A stretch of DNA of 64,000 nt, from assembly GCF_019393635.1 (NCBI RefSeq), contig NC_057861.1:81227327-81291326 (forward strand). The letters run 5' to 3'. Of the stretch, positions 11,111-21,029 are shown piece after piece; position 1 is the stretch's first letter, and the number at the start of each line of letters is the position of its first letter. The notes below the pieces were generated by a model. That model had not been told where the DNA came from. It made no database searches and worked only from the letters and a program-made list of their open reading frames with translations. Source of the DNA: Dromiciops gliroides. Taxonomy: Eukaryota > Chordata > Mammalia > Microbiotheria > Microbiotheriidae. The position numbers and the translations under genes were made by a program.

Positions 11111-11599
11111 TTTAGAGTCCTTTGGCTATAAAGCCCACTTTAAAAATTCCAAATTATTCTGTGAAATGGTGTTACCTTATGCTTGAACAAAGCAGCTGGT
11201 GCATGCACCCAGCAGCAGCACAAACTGTGTATGTGTCCCTGTATTTGTGTCGTGTCATCATTATGTGTTTGTTGGTATATTTGCATCTATCTTTCTGTGT
11301 CCTAGGCATATGTATTGTAAGCACAAGTCACTGTGACTCTGTAGCTGTGTCTTTTTATGTCACTGGGTGCCTGAATGTGGCTGAACCAGTAGCATAGAAT
11401 GGTGGAAAGGAGACTGGGGAGTTGGAAGATCAAAGTCAAAGCTAAAATACTTGTCATTTCCCCTCTCTAGAACTCAGCGCCCTTTGTGTAATGCCTGGGT
11501 TGGATTTGAGGACTGCTGAGACTATTCAGTTGTAACTGTGGTCCAAGAATGTGTTTTAGTGTGTTAGAATTAGGGCCAGTAGGGCTTTTAGAGGCTAGT

Positions 11600-11710
11600 G
11601 AGTCTACCCCCTTAATTTTACAATAGAGAAATCTGAGGCACAGAGAGGTTAAGTGTGTTCCTCAAGGTCACAGAGCTATTTGGTGCCTGCAGGGGGAATT
11701 GAACCCATAT
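11600..11710 (-). mobile_element. MIR fragment
   Basis: TCTGAGGCACAGAGAGGTTA, AAGGTCACAGAGCTATTTGG. Ends about 150 nt before the (TG)n tract at LYPD2 exon 2. Confidence 0.6.
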
Positions 11711-11856
11711 TGAGTAATGTCCATGCTACCTATCCTTGTCTCTTTGTCTGAGACTGGGGTTCTGCCTCTCTTTGTGCCTATACTTATATGTGTCTCTATC
11801 TCTCTGGGTTTATATTTCTGTATCTGCCCATATATGTCTGTGTTTGCCTGTCTCTC

Positions 11857-11860
<4 letters not shown>

Positions 11861-11907
<47 letters not shown>
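11861..11907 (+). repeat. (TG)23 microsatellite at LYPD2 exon 2 acceptor
   Basis: A pure 47-nt TG tract ending 24 nt before LYPD2 exon 2. In the transcript it is a UG repeat just upstream of the 3' splice site. Confidence 0.98.
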
Positions 11908-11910
<3 letters not shown>

Positions 11911-11931
11911 GAGAATGCCTCTGCATTGCAG

Positions 11932-12051
11932 GTGGTTCCCTGAGATGCTTCTCCTGTCCCAAGGCCACAGCCCTGTCTCTCTGCATTGATGTAGCCAACT
12001 GTTCAGCCGCAGAAGGATGGTGTCAAACCATACTGTTGTCTGTGCAATCTG
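11932..12051 (+). CDS. LYPD2: LYPD2 exon 2 (first half of LU domain)
   Basis: Codes for the N-terminal half of a LY6/uPAR (LU) three-finger domain. The acceptor TTGCAG ends at 11931 and the donor GTAAGG starts at 12052. The 120-nt exon begins in phase 1 (G|GT) and ends with one base of the next codon. It reads GGSLRCFSCPK and contains five cysteines in the spacing of LU fingers 1 and 2, plus an N-glycosylation sequon NCS. Known family: LYPD2 is a small, presumably GPI-anchored surface protein of epithelia in the LY6 cluster. The LYPD2 assignment rests mainly on exon 3 and on its place before SLURP1. A (TG)23 tract ends only 24 nt before the exon and displaces the usual polypyrimidine tract. 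The upstream signal-peptide exon was not found; it should end in phase 1. Confidence 0.85.
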
Positions 12052-12264
12052 GTAAGGCCAGGACATATCTGGGAAGATCCCGTGGCCTTTGTAGGCAAGG
12101 GAGAATTAAAAGCACTGGGTCCAAGGGACCTTGCCCTAGAGGAATGAGCAGTCAGTGATGGGTGACTTCCCATCACTTTATAAACAGCCAGCTCCCAGTT
12201 ACCTATTTGCAAACTCACTGATGAAATCTCTGAGCAGTCACTTGAAGAGGGACTGTTTTATTGT

Positions 12265-12340
12265 ATTTGTGTACCTAGAACCTGGTGTCGTGCCTGGCAC
12301 ATACTAGTTGCTTAATAAATGCTTGTTGATCAGTTGATCT
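12265..12340 (+). mobile_element. L2 3' end in LYPD2 intron 2
   Basis: GTGCCTGGCACATACTAGTT, GCTTAATAAATGCTTGTTGA. Its AATAAA is part of the repeat, not a gene signal. Confidence 0.7.
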
Positions 12341-12479
12341 CTCAGGACATTTCCAGATCTGAATCCATGACTCCGAGATGTATTAGATCATAAGTATAAA
12401 CCTGTAGTGGACCTCAAGAGAGGGCAAGGGAAGAAACAGGGGCTCCTGTATTCCTAGAATGCCAGTCATCCAGTGACAC

Positions 12480-12600
12480 TTTATTGATGGAGGAACTTCA
12501 GAGCCAGAGAGGAGCCATGGCCTGAACGAGGTCACATAGCAAGGCAGGGATATGGGCAAGAATAGAACCCCAGGTCTCTTAACTCCTAGTCCAGTGGTCT
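12480..12600 (-). mobile_element. MIR fragment in LYPD2 intron 2
   Basis: CAGAGCCAGAGAGGAGC, AACGAGGTCACATAGCAAGG. Confidence 0.55.
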
Positions 12601-12904
12601 TTCTTCTATTCCCCCCCCTGCCCCCACTTCAATATAAGGAAGAACTTTCCCTCCATGGGACAGGCTGCCTCAAAAAGTAAGTAGTAAGCTCCCCGTCACT
12701 GTAGGTATTCTGGCAGAAGCCAGCTGCCTCCTTGTCAAATACATTTGCCCTGTTTAGGAAGACAAGATGATTTCTAAAGTCCATTCTAAAACTGAGATTC
12801 AGAATTCTCTGTGTTATCATAGAGAAATGAGAGGTTGAAAAAAGAGGAATAGAGCTGAAGTTGGAGGAACATGATATGGATCCCAGCTCTGTTCTTACCA
12901 TCTG

Positions 12905-12965
12905 TGAGGCCTCTCTCTCTGGGCCTCTGTTTCCTTATCTATAAGATGAGGATATTGGACTAGAT
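12905..12965 (+). mobile_element. MIR 3' fragment, target of the hAT MITE
   Basis: GGGCCTCTGTTTCCTTATCT, ATAAGATGAGGATATTGGAC; cut by the MITE at 12966. Confidence 0.55.
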
Positions 12966-13145
12966 CCTAGCTTCTTAAACTGTGGGGGTCTGGGATTGTG
13001 TAACTGAATGTGGGGGGGGGGTTGCAAAAAAATTGACACCAGTAAAAGGTTATGTATACCTATTTTATACACCTACATACCCAGGCCCCATATAAATTTC
13101 TCGGGTGAAAAGGGGTTGCTAGTGGAAAAAGTTTAAGAAGCACTG
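12966..13145. mobile_element. 180-bp hAT-type MITE with 8-bp TSD
   Basis: The ends are inverted: CCTAGCTTCTTAAACT on the left and AGTTTAAGAAGCACTG on the right. It is flanked by a perfect 8-bp direct repeat GACTAGAT (12958-12965 and 13146-13153). The right end read inward starts CAGTG, the usual hAT terminus. It has no coding capacity. A second copy lies at 41488-41675. The target was a MIR-like fragment in LYPD2 intron 2. Confidence 0.85.
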
Positions 13146-13171
13146 GACTAGATGACTTCTAAGGTCCCTTC

Positions 13172-13228
<57 letters not shown>

Positions 13229-13312
13229 AGAGAGAGAGAGACACACACACACACACAGACACAGAGAGAGAGAGACACAGAGAGAGACAGAGAGAGACAG
13301 AGAGACAGACAA
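13172..13312 (+). repeat. Compound (TG)n-(AG)n-(AC)n microsatellite in LYPD2 intron 2
   Basis: A TG tract (about 13175-13223), then AG, AC and ACAGAG units. TG and AC arms are mutually complementary. It ends about 150 nt before LYPD2 exon 3. Confidence 0.95.
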
Positions 13313-13459
13313 AGAATCCAGGGTTTTTTGGTCATTATGACTCTGGCTGTATGTGGTATTATTCATGCCACAGAAGATAGGAATATAAAAATCTGGCTGA
13401 AAGTAGCAAAGGGTGGACTGGGACCTTATCTCATTCTTGTTCCCTCTGGGGTTTTTCAG

Positions 13460-13659
13460 GTTACCCCTTCATGCAGAACAAGACAGTCCAGCGAGGATGT
13501 GTGGCCTCCTGTGTCCCCACAGATCCTGATGCCATCGGAGAATCTCAGCCCATACTCTGTTGCAACACTGACCTCTGTGTTGACAATGGTGCCTTGGTAC
13601 CCCAAGGGTCTGGCCTCATCCTGACTGTATTCCTGTGTGCCCTGCTCAGTGCTGGCTGA
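13460..13659 (+). CDS. LYPD2: LYPD2 exon 3 (LU C-terminal half and GPI-type tail, stop)
   Basis: Final coding exon, acceptor TTTTTCAG ending at 13459, stop TGA at 13657-13659. It opens with GYPFMQNKTVQRGC and continues through DPDAIGESQP to CCNTDLC, which follows the human LYPD2 pattern (YPF, SC.P.D.D.IG, CCNT.LC). It supplies cysteines 6-10 of the LU domain and a sequon NKT. After the last cysteine comes a short polar stretch and a hydrophobic end (LILTVFLCALLSAG), suggesting a GPI-attachment signal. Oddity: the Asn that normally follows the last LU cysteine is Val (LCVDN). Frame is open across both exons with no stop or frameshift, so the gene looks intact apart from the unlocated exon 1. 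No convincing AATAAA lies nearby; an ATTAAA at about 14457 is a weak candidate. Confidence 0.87.
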
Positions 13660-14924
13660 TGAGCTCAGGGTCACATTGCTACCCACTTTCAATAATCCCT
13701 GTCCATACCTGAAAGCCTGAACTCAGGGATTTATCCCAGCTGCCTGAGGTGAAGGCGCAAGATCATGGTGGGGGAGGGAAGGGAGGGATGGAAGGAAAGG
13801 GAGGTCTGGCCTTTTCCTGGATGCTCTGAATTGCTTGGCCAAAAAGACATGGCCCTTTTCCTCAGCTGGACCCTGGTCAGGAAGCAGCCAACCTGAGGGA
13901 AAAACAAGGCATTTGCCCTAGGGAAACCTCTGGTTTGAGGGAGAAACATTGCCTGTATTGTCAGGAAAGGAAATCAATGAGATAACCTGTTCATTGTATC
14001 TCTTAGGGGGTAAAACACCAAACAGAGAAAAGCAATTAACAAATTCATGGGCTATCTTTCTTTTCACTCTTCCTGTAAAAAGAGCTACTGGTTCTTCTAA
14101 TAACCAATGCCTTTCCTATAGGCCTTAAGTATCCATATTACTTGGGTGTGACACATATCCTCCAATCTCTCAGGGATGACTCACCCCCAACCTACAAGAA
14201 TGCTGGCAAGGGGCCTTCCCAAAGTGAGAGGTGAGAGGAGGCAACCACAAGTACAACCATGATGCTACTAAACAAATCTCAAGGTCTTAGGGAGGGAGTG
14301 ATAACTCTGGTATGTGAGGAACACATTTACATTGTTTGCCACTTCAGTGACAAGCTTCTCACTTAGACAAAAACAGTCACAATGACAGCATTAACTCTTA
14401 CATGTGAAACATTTATCAAATGATAAGGAAAAAGGAGAATAATCATTATAGTTGTTTATTAAAGGGAAAAATCAAGATTAATCTAAATATAATAATCCAC
14501 AAAAAGCATTCTGGGTCACACTGTCCTACCAATGCACATGATATTTATGAGGGAGATTGGGCTCAGACTTACAATAACAGATGAGGGAGTTACACAAATC
14601 CATGTAACTGGGGAAACTCCAAACCTAATTGATAGCCTTAATATCCTTGATATCTCTATGGAAAAGACTTTTTTTTTGTCTGCTAGATAAAACTGCTTCT
14701 CTGATACCTGCTCTCATTTTGTTCCTCATTGCTCTCTCCTAATATACAAAACCACTTCTCAAGTACTCTTAGATTGCTAAAGCAGTATCAAGATCTTTTA
14801 GCACACAACTATCCTTGTCAGGGTGCTAAAAAATGTTTCCCTCTTTTAGCAAAAGCATATCAGCCTAGCTGTCAGAAAAAAGAAATCTATGAAATTTATC
14901 TTTCTTCATCTCCAGCTAGCTGCT
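13660..14924. other. LYPD2 3'UTR and unique downstream DNA
   Basis: The first part should be LYPD2 3'UTR. No AATAAA; ATTAAA at about 14457 is weak. From about 14000 the sequence looks like unclassified old repeat. Confidence 0.4.
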
Positions 14925-15123
14925 ATTCAGTCATTTCATTTGTCTGACTCTTTATGACTCCACTTGGGGTTTTTGTGACAAAAAACCACTGGAGTGCTTT
15001 GCCATTTCTTCTCCAGCTTATTTTATGGATAAGGAACTGAGGCAAACAGGGTTAAGTGACTTGTCCAGGGTCACACATCTAGTAACTGTCTGTCCAGTAT
15101 TCTATCCATTGTGTCACCAGCCT
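14925..15123 (-). mobile_element. MAR1-type SINE, head lost
   Basis: ATGACTCCACTTGGGGTTTT, TTCTCCAGCTTATTTTATGG, then the core; the tRNA head is mostly gone. Confidence 0.82.
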
Positions 15124-15281
15124 CCCTTCTCTTAAGCTAAGGGGAACAGTAAATGTCAATATAGGCATCCCTGAGAAGTTTCCCCTCTCTCAGGTTATAG
15201 ATAGCACTATAGGGTGCTCTTCAAAGAAGAAAGGATTATGCAGTCCTCCAATCAGACTGCAGCAGCTCCAGGGATGTCTTT

Positions 15282-15429
15282 TTTTTTTTTTTTTTGAGGG
15301 GCAATAAGGGTTAAGTGGTTTGCCCAGGATCACACAGCTAGTAAGTCTCAAGTGTCTGAGGCCGGATTTGAACTCAGGTTCTCCTGAATCCAGGGTCAGT
15401 GCTTTATCCACTGTGCCACCTAGCTGCCC
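15282..15429 (-). mobile_element. WSINE1-like SINE
   Basis: Complete. Duplication CCAGGGATGTCTTT at 15268-15281 and 15430-15443. Confidence 0.95.
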
Positions 15430-15444
15430 CCAGGGATGTCTTTC

Positions 15445-15890
15445 AGTCAAAAAGCTTCCCCTCTCAGCTGCTAAGTCCTAAGGTTTTTTTTGTCTCTTAT
15501 TTCCTCTCCTCCTCCTACATCTCCTATTTTTCCTCACCTACTCATTTCTCTCTTCTATTGCTTCCAATCAGAACCTCCTTGTGGTTAGTGATTCATTTCT
15601 ACCTTGTGATGTGAAACTCCAAACAAACAAAAACTACTCTTGTCGAATAGGACCCCAAATAGTCTTTATCACCATATCATAGTCTCCAAAGAGTTATTAG
15701 ATGGACAGTTTCTCAGCTGTAACCTCTAAGCCCCTGAAAACAGTGATGTGCAAATGAACTGATGGACTACAATGCACCTTTTACTTCAGTCACCATTATG
15801 CTTTCAAACAGGTCCTCCTAGTACATCTATCTGCTGGGGATGATTTCTCCCAGGTCCTCAGAACTATCTATGTCTCTCCTTAAGAGTGTA
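15445..15890. other. Unclassified, no gene seen
   Basis: Pyrimidine-rich start (15480-15600), then unrecognised DNA between two SINEs. Confidence 0.3.
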
Positions 15891-15894
15891 TGCC

Positions 15895-16044
15895 GGGGCA
15901 GCTAGGTAGTGCAATGGTTAGAGCACCAGCCCTGGATTCAGGAGGACCTGAGTTCAAATCCGGCCTCAGACACTTAACAATTACTAGCTGTTTGACCCTG
16001 GGCAAGTCACTTAACCCCAATTGCCTCACAAAAAAAAAAAAAAA
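15895..16044 (+). mobile_element. WSINE1-like SINE
   Basis: Complete with A18 tail. Duplication AAGAGTGTATGCC on both sides. Confidence 0.95.
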
Positions 16045-16059
16045 AAGAGTGTATGCCTA

Positions 16060-16700
16060 TGGAAATGCCCTTTTCTCTGTCCCCTTTCAGCAACCATCAC
16101 ATCTATATAACAAAGGCAAAGTACTGGACACCAGAAACTACCGAATTTCCACAAATATATTTGAATTTCATACCTATTTACATTTGTCACCAGGGAGAAA
16201 AGCAGAGGCCAGCCCTATCATATAGAAATATCTGGGATTCTGAAAGCAACATGACTCACAATAATCCTAGTTAGCCTTTGAAATCTGAGAGAAAACAGAA
16301 GCTCAATTTGAAGCTTAATTAATTAATTGAAGGTTAATTAATCTGGGCCTTGCTTAGAAATCTGAATACTCCTACTAGGAAAGGTGTTAAAACTCACACA
16401 TAATCCTCCCTTGCTTGTTAAATTTTCTTTTAGGATTAGTCAAAGCATAATGGCCTCTTTGAACTCAGATTTAGCAATTTGAGTATTCTAGATAGAGAAG
16501 CTTGACAGCCCTTGTCCCCACCCTAGAGCTTCTCTCAGTTTGTCACAGTGCCTGAAATTCCACCATCAGAGCATTTTTACTTTGAACTCATGGTCTGTTA
16601 AAAAGAGCTCTTAGATGGGTAGTGAAATAACCAAGGTCACATGATTGGTAACTGAGAGAAGAACCCAGATTCAGAACATAAGCTTTTGCAAGCACAGAAT
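16060..16700. other. Unclassified DNA with AATTAATT words
   Basis: AT-rich TTAATTAATTAATTG (about 16314-16332) and a possible MIR remnant near 16600-16680; no gene. Confidence 0.3.
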
Positions 16701-16713
16701 CTTGTTTTTGTCT

Positions 16714-16745
16714 TCTCCCCCCACCCCCACCCCCACCCCCACCCT
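16714..16745 (+). repeat. (CCCCCA)n simple repeat
   Basis: Five CCCCCA-type units; the G-rich strand could form a quadruplex. Confidence 0.9.
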
Positions 16746-16879
16746 CAGCACCTGACAAATAGTAGACAATTAATAAATACTGATTGAATGAACTGAACTC
16801 AAATCTGGGGCTTCTGGATCAAAATGCATTCTTTCCACTCTACCATAGTATCAAGAGGACCCAGTAGCTTTTTTTTTTT

Positions 16880-17150
16880 TTTTTTGCTCTTTCAATTTAT
16901 ATTCTTATAGTAATTGTGTACATTGTTTTCCTGGTTCTGTTGACTTCACTCTACATCAGTTCATATAAGTCTTCTAATGCTTCCTTGTCCTCTTCCTATT
17001 CATCTTTTCTTACATCACAATAATAGTCCCTTGTATTCATGCACCACAAGTTATTTAGCTACTCCCCAGTTCTTTGCTAACCCAAAAGTTAAAAAAAAAT
17101 AAATTCTGTTTTGAACACGTTAAGTTTGAGATGTCCATGGGACATCAGGT
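16880..17150 (-). mobile_element. L1 fragment, antisense
   Basis: TTTTCCTGGTTCTGTTGACT, CATCAGTTCATATAAGTCTT and ACCACAAGTTATTTAGC match the antisense L1 ORF2 end. Confidence 0.65.
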
Positions 17151-17170
17151 TTAAAATGTGCATCAGACAT

Positions 17171-17334
17171 TTTTTTTTTTTTAGTGAGGCAATTGGGGTT
17201 AAGTGACTTGCCCAGGGTCACACAGCTAGTAAGTGTTAAGTGTCTGAGGCTGGATTTGAACTCAGGTACTCCTGACTCCAGGGCTGGTGCTCTATCCACT
17301 GCGCCACGTAGCCGCCCCTTTTTTTTTTTTTTTT
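17171..17334 (-). mobile_element. WSINE1-like SINE with poly(T) at both ends
   Basis: Complete copy; poly(T) tail on the left, but another run of T (17317-17334) lies between the head and the right target duplication (CATCAGACATTTTT / TATCAGACATTTTT). Confidence 0.88.
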
Positions 17335-17361
17335 ATCAGACATTTTTAAAAGGTAATGCAG

Positions 17362-17531
17362 GGGGCGGCTAGGTGGCGCAGTGGATAAAGCACCGGCCCT
17401 GGAGTCAGGAGTACCTGAGTTCAAATCCGGCCTCAGACACTTGACACTTACTAGCTGTGTGACCCTGGGCAAGTCACTTAACCCCCATTGCCCCGCAAAA
17501 AAAAACAAAAACAAAAACAAACAAACAAAAA
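17362..17531 (+). mobile_element. WSINE1-like SINE
   Basis: Complete, CAAAAACAAAC tail. Duplication AAAAGGTAATGCAG on both sides. Confidence 0.95.
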
Positions 17532-17546
17532 AAAAGGTAATGCAGA

Positions 17547-17702
17547 GGGCAGCTAGGTAGCACAGTGGATAAAGCACTGGCCCTGGATTCAGGAGGACCT
17601 GAATTCAAATCCTGATTTAAACACTTGACATTTAACTAGCTGTGTGACCCTGGGCAAGTCACTTAACCCTCATTCTTCCCCACCCCCCACCCCCCCCAAA
17701 AA
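17547..17702 (+). mobile_element. WSINE1-like SINE
   Basis: Inserted 15 nt after the previous copy; tail C-rich (CACCCCCCACCCCCCCC) then A. Right flank AAAAGTCATGCAGA repeats the same target word. Confidence 0.9.
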
Positions 17703-18119
17703 AAGTCATGCAGAATTGGAGATCAAGAGAGAAAAAAGGTCTGGCTATCGAGATTGAAGAGTCATCAGCCTTAGATGATAATTGAATCCATGGGAATTGA
17801 TAAAGCAAAGAGAATAAAGAGAAAGATGTGAGAAGATGAAAGGTATCAATGGACCTGGGTATGGCCCAATCAAAGCCAATTATTCCAGATTCACAAGTCC
17901 CATGTAAATACAAAGTATGTATGTCAAATTAGTGTTGTATAAAGTAGGCCAAACACAAGAGTCATAGGCAGAAACATAATACACTTAAGATTATATAACA
18001 GCATCACATATAGAAATAGACTACGCAGGTTACACACAAGTACAGAGTACATCATACATTAAACTTTCATACAAAGTATATAAACACAAAGTACACTTTA
18101 TAGCTATATGCATAATACC
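17703..18119. other. Unclassified AT-rich DNA
   Basis: ACACAAAGTAC and CATACA words recur loosely (17900-18110); no gene. Confidence 0.3.
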
Positions 18120-18260
18120 TCAGTCACTCTGTCAATGAGCATCTGTTAAGTGCCTAGGATGTGCTAGACACTGTGCCAAGTGCCAGGGATACAAAGAAAG
18201 GCAAAAAGATCACTTCCCTTCAGGGAGCTTATAATCTAGTAGGGGAGACAACCCAAATGT
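18120..18260. mobile_element. L2/MIR-related fragment
   Basis: GTTAAGTGCCTAGGATGTGC, TTCAGGGAGCTTATAATCTA. Confidence 0.5.
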
Positions 18261-18261
18261 G

Positions 18262-19265
18262 TATCATTCTTTGCCATTACAAAAAGAATTGCTATAAATA
18301 TTTTTGTGTAAATAGGTTCTTTTCCCTTTTTAAAAATATCTTTGGGTTACAGACCTAGTAGTGGTATTACTGGATCAAAGAGTATGCATAGTTTTATAAG
18401 GCACAGTTCCAAGCAGCTCTCCAGAATGGTTGGATCAGTTCACAACTCCAACAGTGCATTAGTGTCCCAATTTTCCCACACCCCCTCTAACATTTATTAT
18501 TTTCCCTTTCTGTCACATTAGTCAATCTGATAGGTGTGGATGGCACCTAAGTGTTGTTTTAATTTGCATTTCCATAATCAACAGTGATTTAGAGCATTTT
18601 ATTATATGACTATAGATAACTTTGATTTCTTCATCCAAAAACTGCCTGTTTCAGTTCTCTATATATTTGAGAAATAAGGCCTTTATCAGAGACACTTGCT
18701 ATAAATATTGTTTCCAGCTTTCTGATTTCCTCCTAATTTTTGTTACATTGGTTTTATTTGTGCAAAAACTTTTAAATTTAATATAATCAGGGGGCAGCTA
18801 GGTGGCGCAGTGGATAAAGCACCGGCCTTGGATTCAGGAGTACCTGAGTTCAAATCCAGCCTCAGACACTTGACTTACTAGCTGTGTGACCCTGGGCAAG
18901 TCACTTAACCCCCATTGCCCAGCAAAAAAAAAAAAAATTTAATATAATCAAAATTATCCATTTTATATCTAGTTACATTCTCTATCTCTTGTTTGGTCAT
19001 AAATTCTTCCCTTCTTCACAGATCTGACAGATAAACTATTCCTTACTCTCCTAATTTACTTATGTATCACTCTTTATGTCTAAATCATGTACCCATTTTG
19101 ACTGTATAGATGTTGGTCTATACCTATTTATTGCAATACTGTTTTCCAGTTTTCCCAGCAGTTTTTGTCAAATAGTGAGTTCTTGTCCCAAAAGCTGGGG
19201 TCTTTGGGTTTTTCAAACATTAGATTACTATGGTCATTTACTGCTATGTCTTGTAGGAGGTGATA
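18262..19265 (-). mobile_element. L1 ORF2 C-terminal region, antisense, split by a SINE
   Basis: CCATTACAAAAAGAATTGC, CAGAATGGTTGGATCAGTTC, TTGTTTGGTCATAAATTC and TTTGGGTTTTTCAAACATTA follow the L1 at 42765-46072 block for block. A SINE (18790-18936) sits inside with a 16-bp duplication. Confidence 0.85.
18790..18936 (+). mobile_element. WSINE1-like SINE inside L1
   Basis: Complete; 16-bp duplication AAATTTAATATAATCA at both ends, L1 continuous when it is removed. Confidence 0.95.
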
Positions 19266-19350
19266 TTTTAGTTGGGACTTAAAGGAAGCCAGGGAGGTTA
19301 GTAGTTGGAGTGGTGTAAAGGGTGCTTAATAAATGCTTGGTTTGTTTGGT

Positions 19351-19495
19351 TTTTTTTTGGTGGGGCAATGAGGGTTAAGTGACTTGCCGAGGGTCACACA
19401 GCTAGTAACTGTCAAATGTCTGAGGCCAGATTTGAACCCAAGTCCTCCTGAATCCAGGGCCGGTGCTTTTATCCACTGCGCCACCTATCTGCCCC
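19351..19495 (-). mobile_element. WSINE1-like SINE
   Basis: Complete; no clear target duplication. Confidence 0.9.
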
Positions 19496-19499
19496 CATT

Positions 19500-20160
19500 G
19501 AAGTTTTTAAATAAAGCCAAGTGAAAAAAGACAAGCGAGAAAGGTGGCGAGCATCAGGCATGGAAGGACCTGTCCTGTCCTGTCCCACCATGGTTTGACA
19601 ATATCCCTGAAAATGAAGATGACTGAGATACCAGCCTTGGCTGGTCCATCCCCCAGCAGTTTTCAGACCATAAAGTCTTAGCACGATGCCTCATTTGGTT
19701 CCTGTGAGAGAAACTGTAGTTGATCCTCATCTCTCATAAGTCTGCTAACATGACCTTGCATGAATCTTGACCTTTCACAGGAATACCTAGATGGAACATC
19801 CCAGTGACTACACACCCATGAAAAAATTCTTTCTTTCATGTTTATTTGTATAAAATTTCCCACTCTTTTCCTATAAGCTTCATGGCACCCACAGTCACAT
19901 ACTGGATTTTTTGGTATGATGACACAATGTAGGGTTCCTTGTGTTTGAAGCTTGATATTAACATGCTTGTCTTAATCCAATTAAACTATTTTGCTCTACT
20001 AACTATGATGTCTTAATTATTTGTTATTAGCTATAGATGGATCTAAGAGAAAAGAGTTGCTAATGGAGTGAGCCAATGTAGAGTAACTTGATCAAGAACC
20101 CCAAGGTAAATTTGGGAAGAGAGGAGTAACAGAAAGGGCTACTAAAGAGTGAACCTAAGA
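19500..20160. other. Unique DNA, no gene seen
   Basis: Open frames here lack motifs; an AATAAA-like word at about 19511 has no gene in front of it. Confidence 0.3.
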
Positions 20161-20170
20161 CTCCATCATA

Positions 20171-20317
20171 AATATATATTTTGGTGGGGCTATGGGGGTT
20201 AAGTGACTTGTCCAGGGTCACACATCCAGTAAGTGTCAAGTATCTGAGGCCGGATTTGAACTCAGGTACTCCTGAATCCAGGGCCAGTGCTATATCCACT
20301 GTGCCACCTAGCTGCCC
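20171..20317 (-). mobile_element. WSINE1-like SINE
   Basis: Complete; duplication CTCCATCATA at 20161-20170 and 20318-20327. Confidence 0.93.
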
Positions 20318-20329
20318 CTCCATCATATA

Positions 20330-20900
20330 TTTTTATGCTTGACTCAATAGGGAACAGAATTAGTAGATAGGGACCTCTTTTGAAGTCTTTTCCACTCCCA
20401 AAAAATAGTCTCAGGACAGGTAATGAGAAGGGAAACTTGGCCTGGTTCTCTGAGGGTCTTCTCAGCCTGCCTCTACCTGGAGGGAAAACCTGAGTCTCTC
20501 ACTCATACCAGGCTTTACCTGAGGGAGTGGGATAGAGTGGATTGTCAGGATAGAGAAAATAGTATAGAAACTCTTTCTCTGGTGACCTCTACCTGCCCCT
20601 TTGGGAAAAAGAGATTTGCTGGGAGTGACTATACAAGCTCTAATTATGCCTTAGTTCCTTTCTTCCCTCCCTTCTTCTGGGTTTTGCAACTAAGATCAGA
20701 ATGTACAACCTGTCAGAAATGGGTGGGTTTGTCTCCATTAGTGAATCAATTTTCTTTGGGCAAGAAGTCTCAGGAGGAAGAAGGATGAGCGTGGGGAATG
20801 GGAGGACAAAGGGAAGGGTACGGAGAACTCATTGGAAAAATATGAACTATTAGCATACTGAGAGTCCACCATTGTAAGATGAGGAGTTGGGTGAGATGTT
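20330..20900. other. Unique DNA, no gene seen
   Basis: A 121-codon plus frame (20423-20788) has no signal peptide, domain or splice logic that I recognise. Confidence 0.3.
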
Positions 20901-20904
20901 CACC

Positions 20905-20985
20905 TAAGGTCTCTTCTAGCTCTGATATTCTATCTTCTAAAGTCACTGCCAACCCTGACATTCAATGATCTGACACTCTTCTTCT
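20905..20985 (+). repeat. Minisatellite unit copies
   Basis: TCTAGCTCTGATATTCTATC, TTCTAAAGTCAC, CCAACCCTGACATTCAATGA: two units of the family at 1070-1375. Confidence 0.65.
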
Positions 20986-21029
20986 TCGTTGGCTCAGTGG
21001 TCAGACCCTGGTGCCAATGAGGTCTTGGG

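Noticed and set aside
11122-11397. Possible LYPD2 exon 1 around MCLLVYLHLSFCVLG
   Set aside because: The candidate donor GTAAGC gives phase 0, while LYPD2 exon 2 requires phase 1.
12300-12330. AATAAA after LYPD2 exon 2 suggesting an early transcript end
   Set aside because: It is part of an L2 3' end, and exon 3 continues in frame.
20423-20788. 121-codon plus frame
   Set aside because: No leader, domain, splice support or family resemblance.
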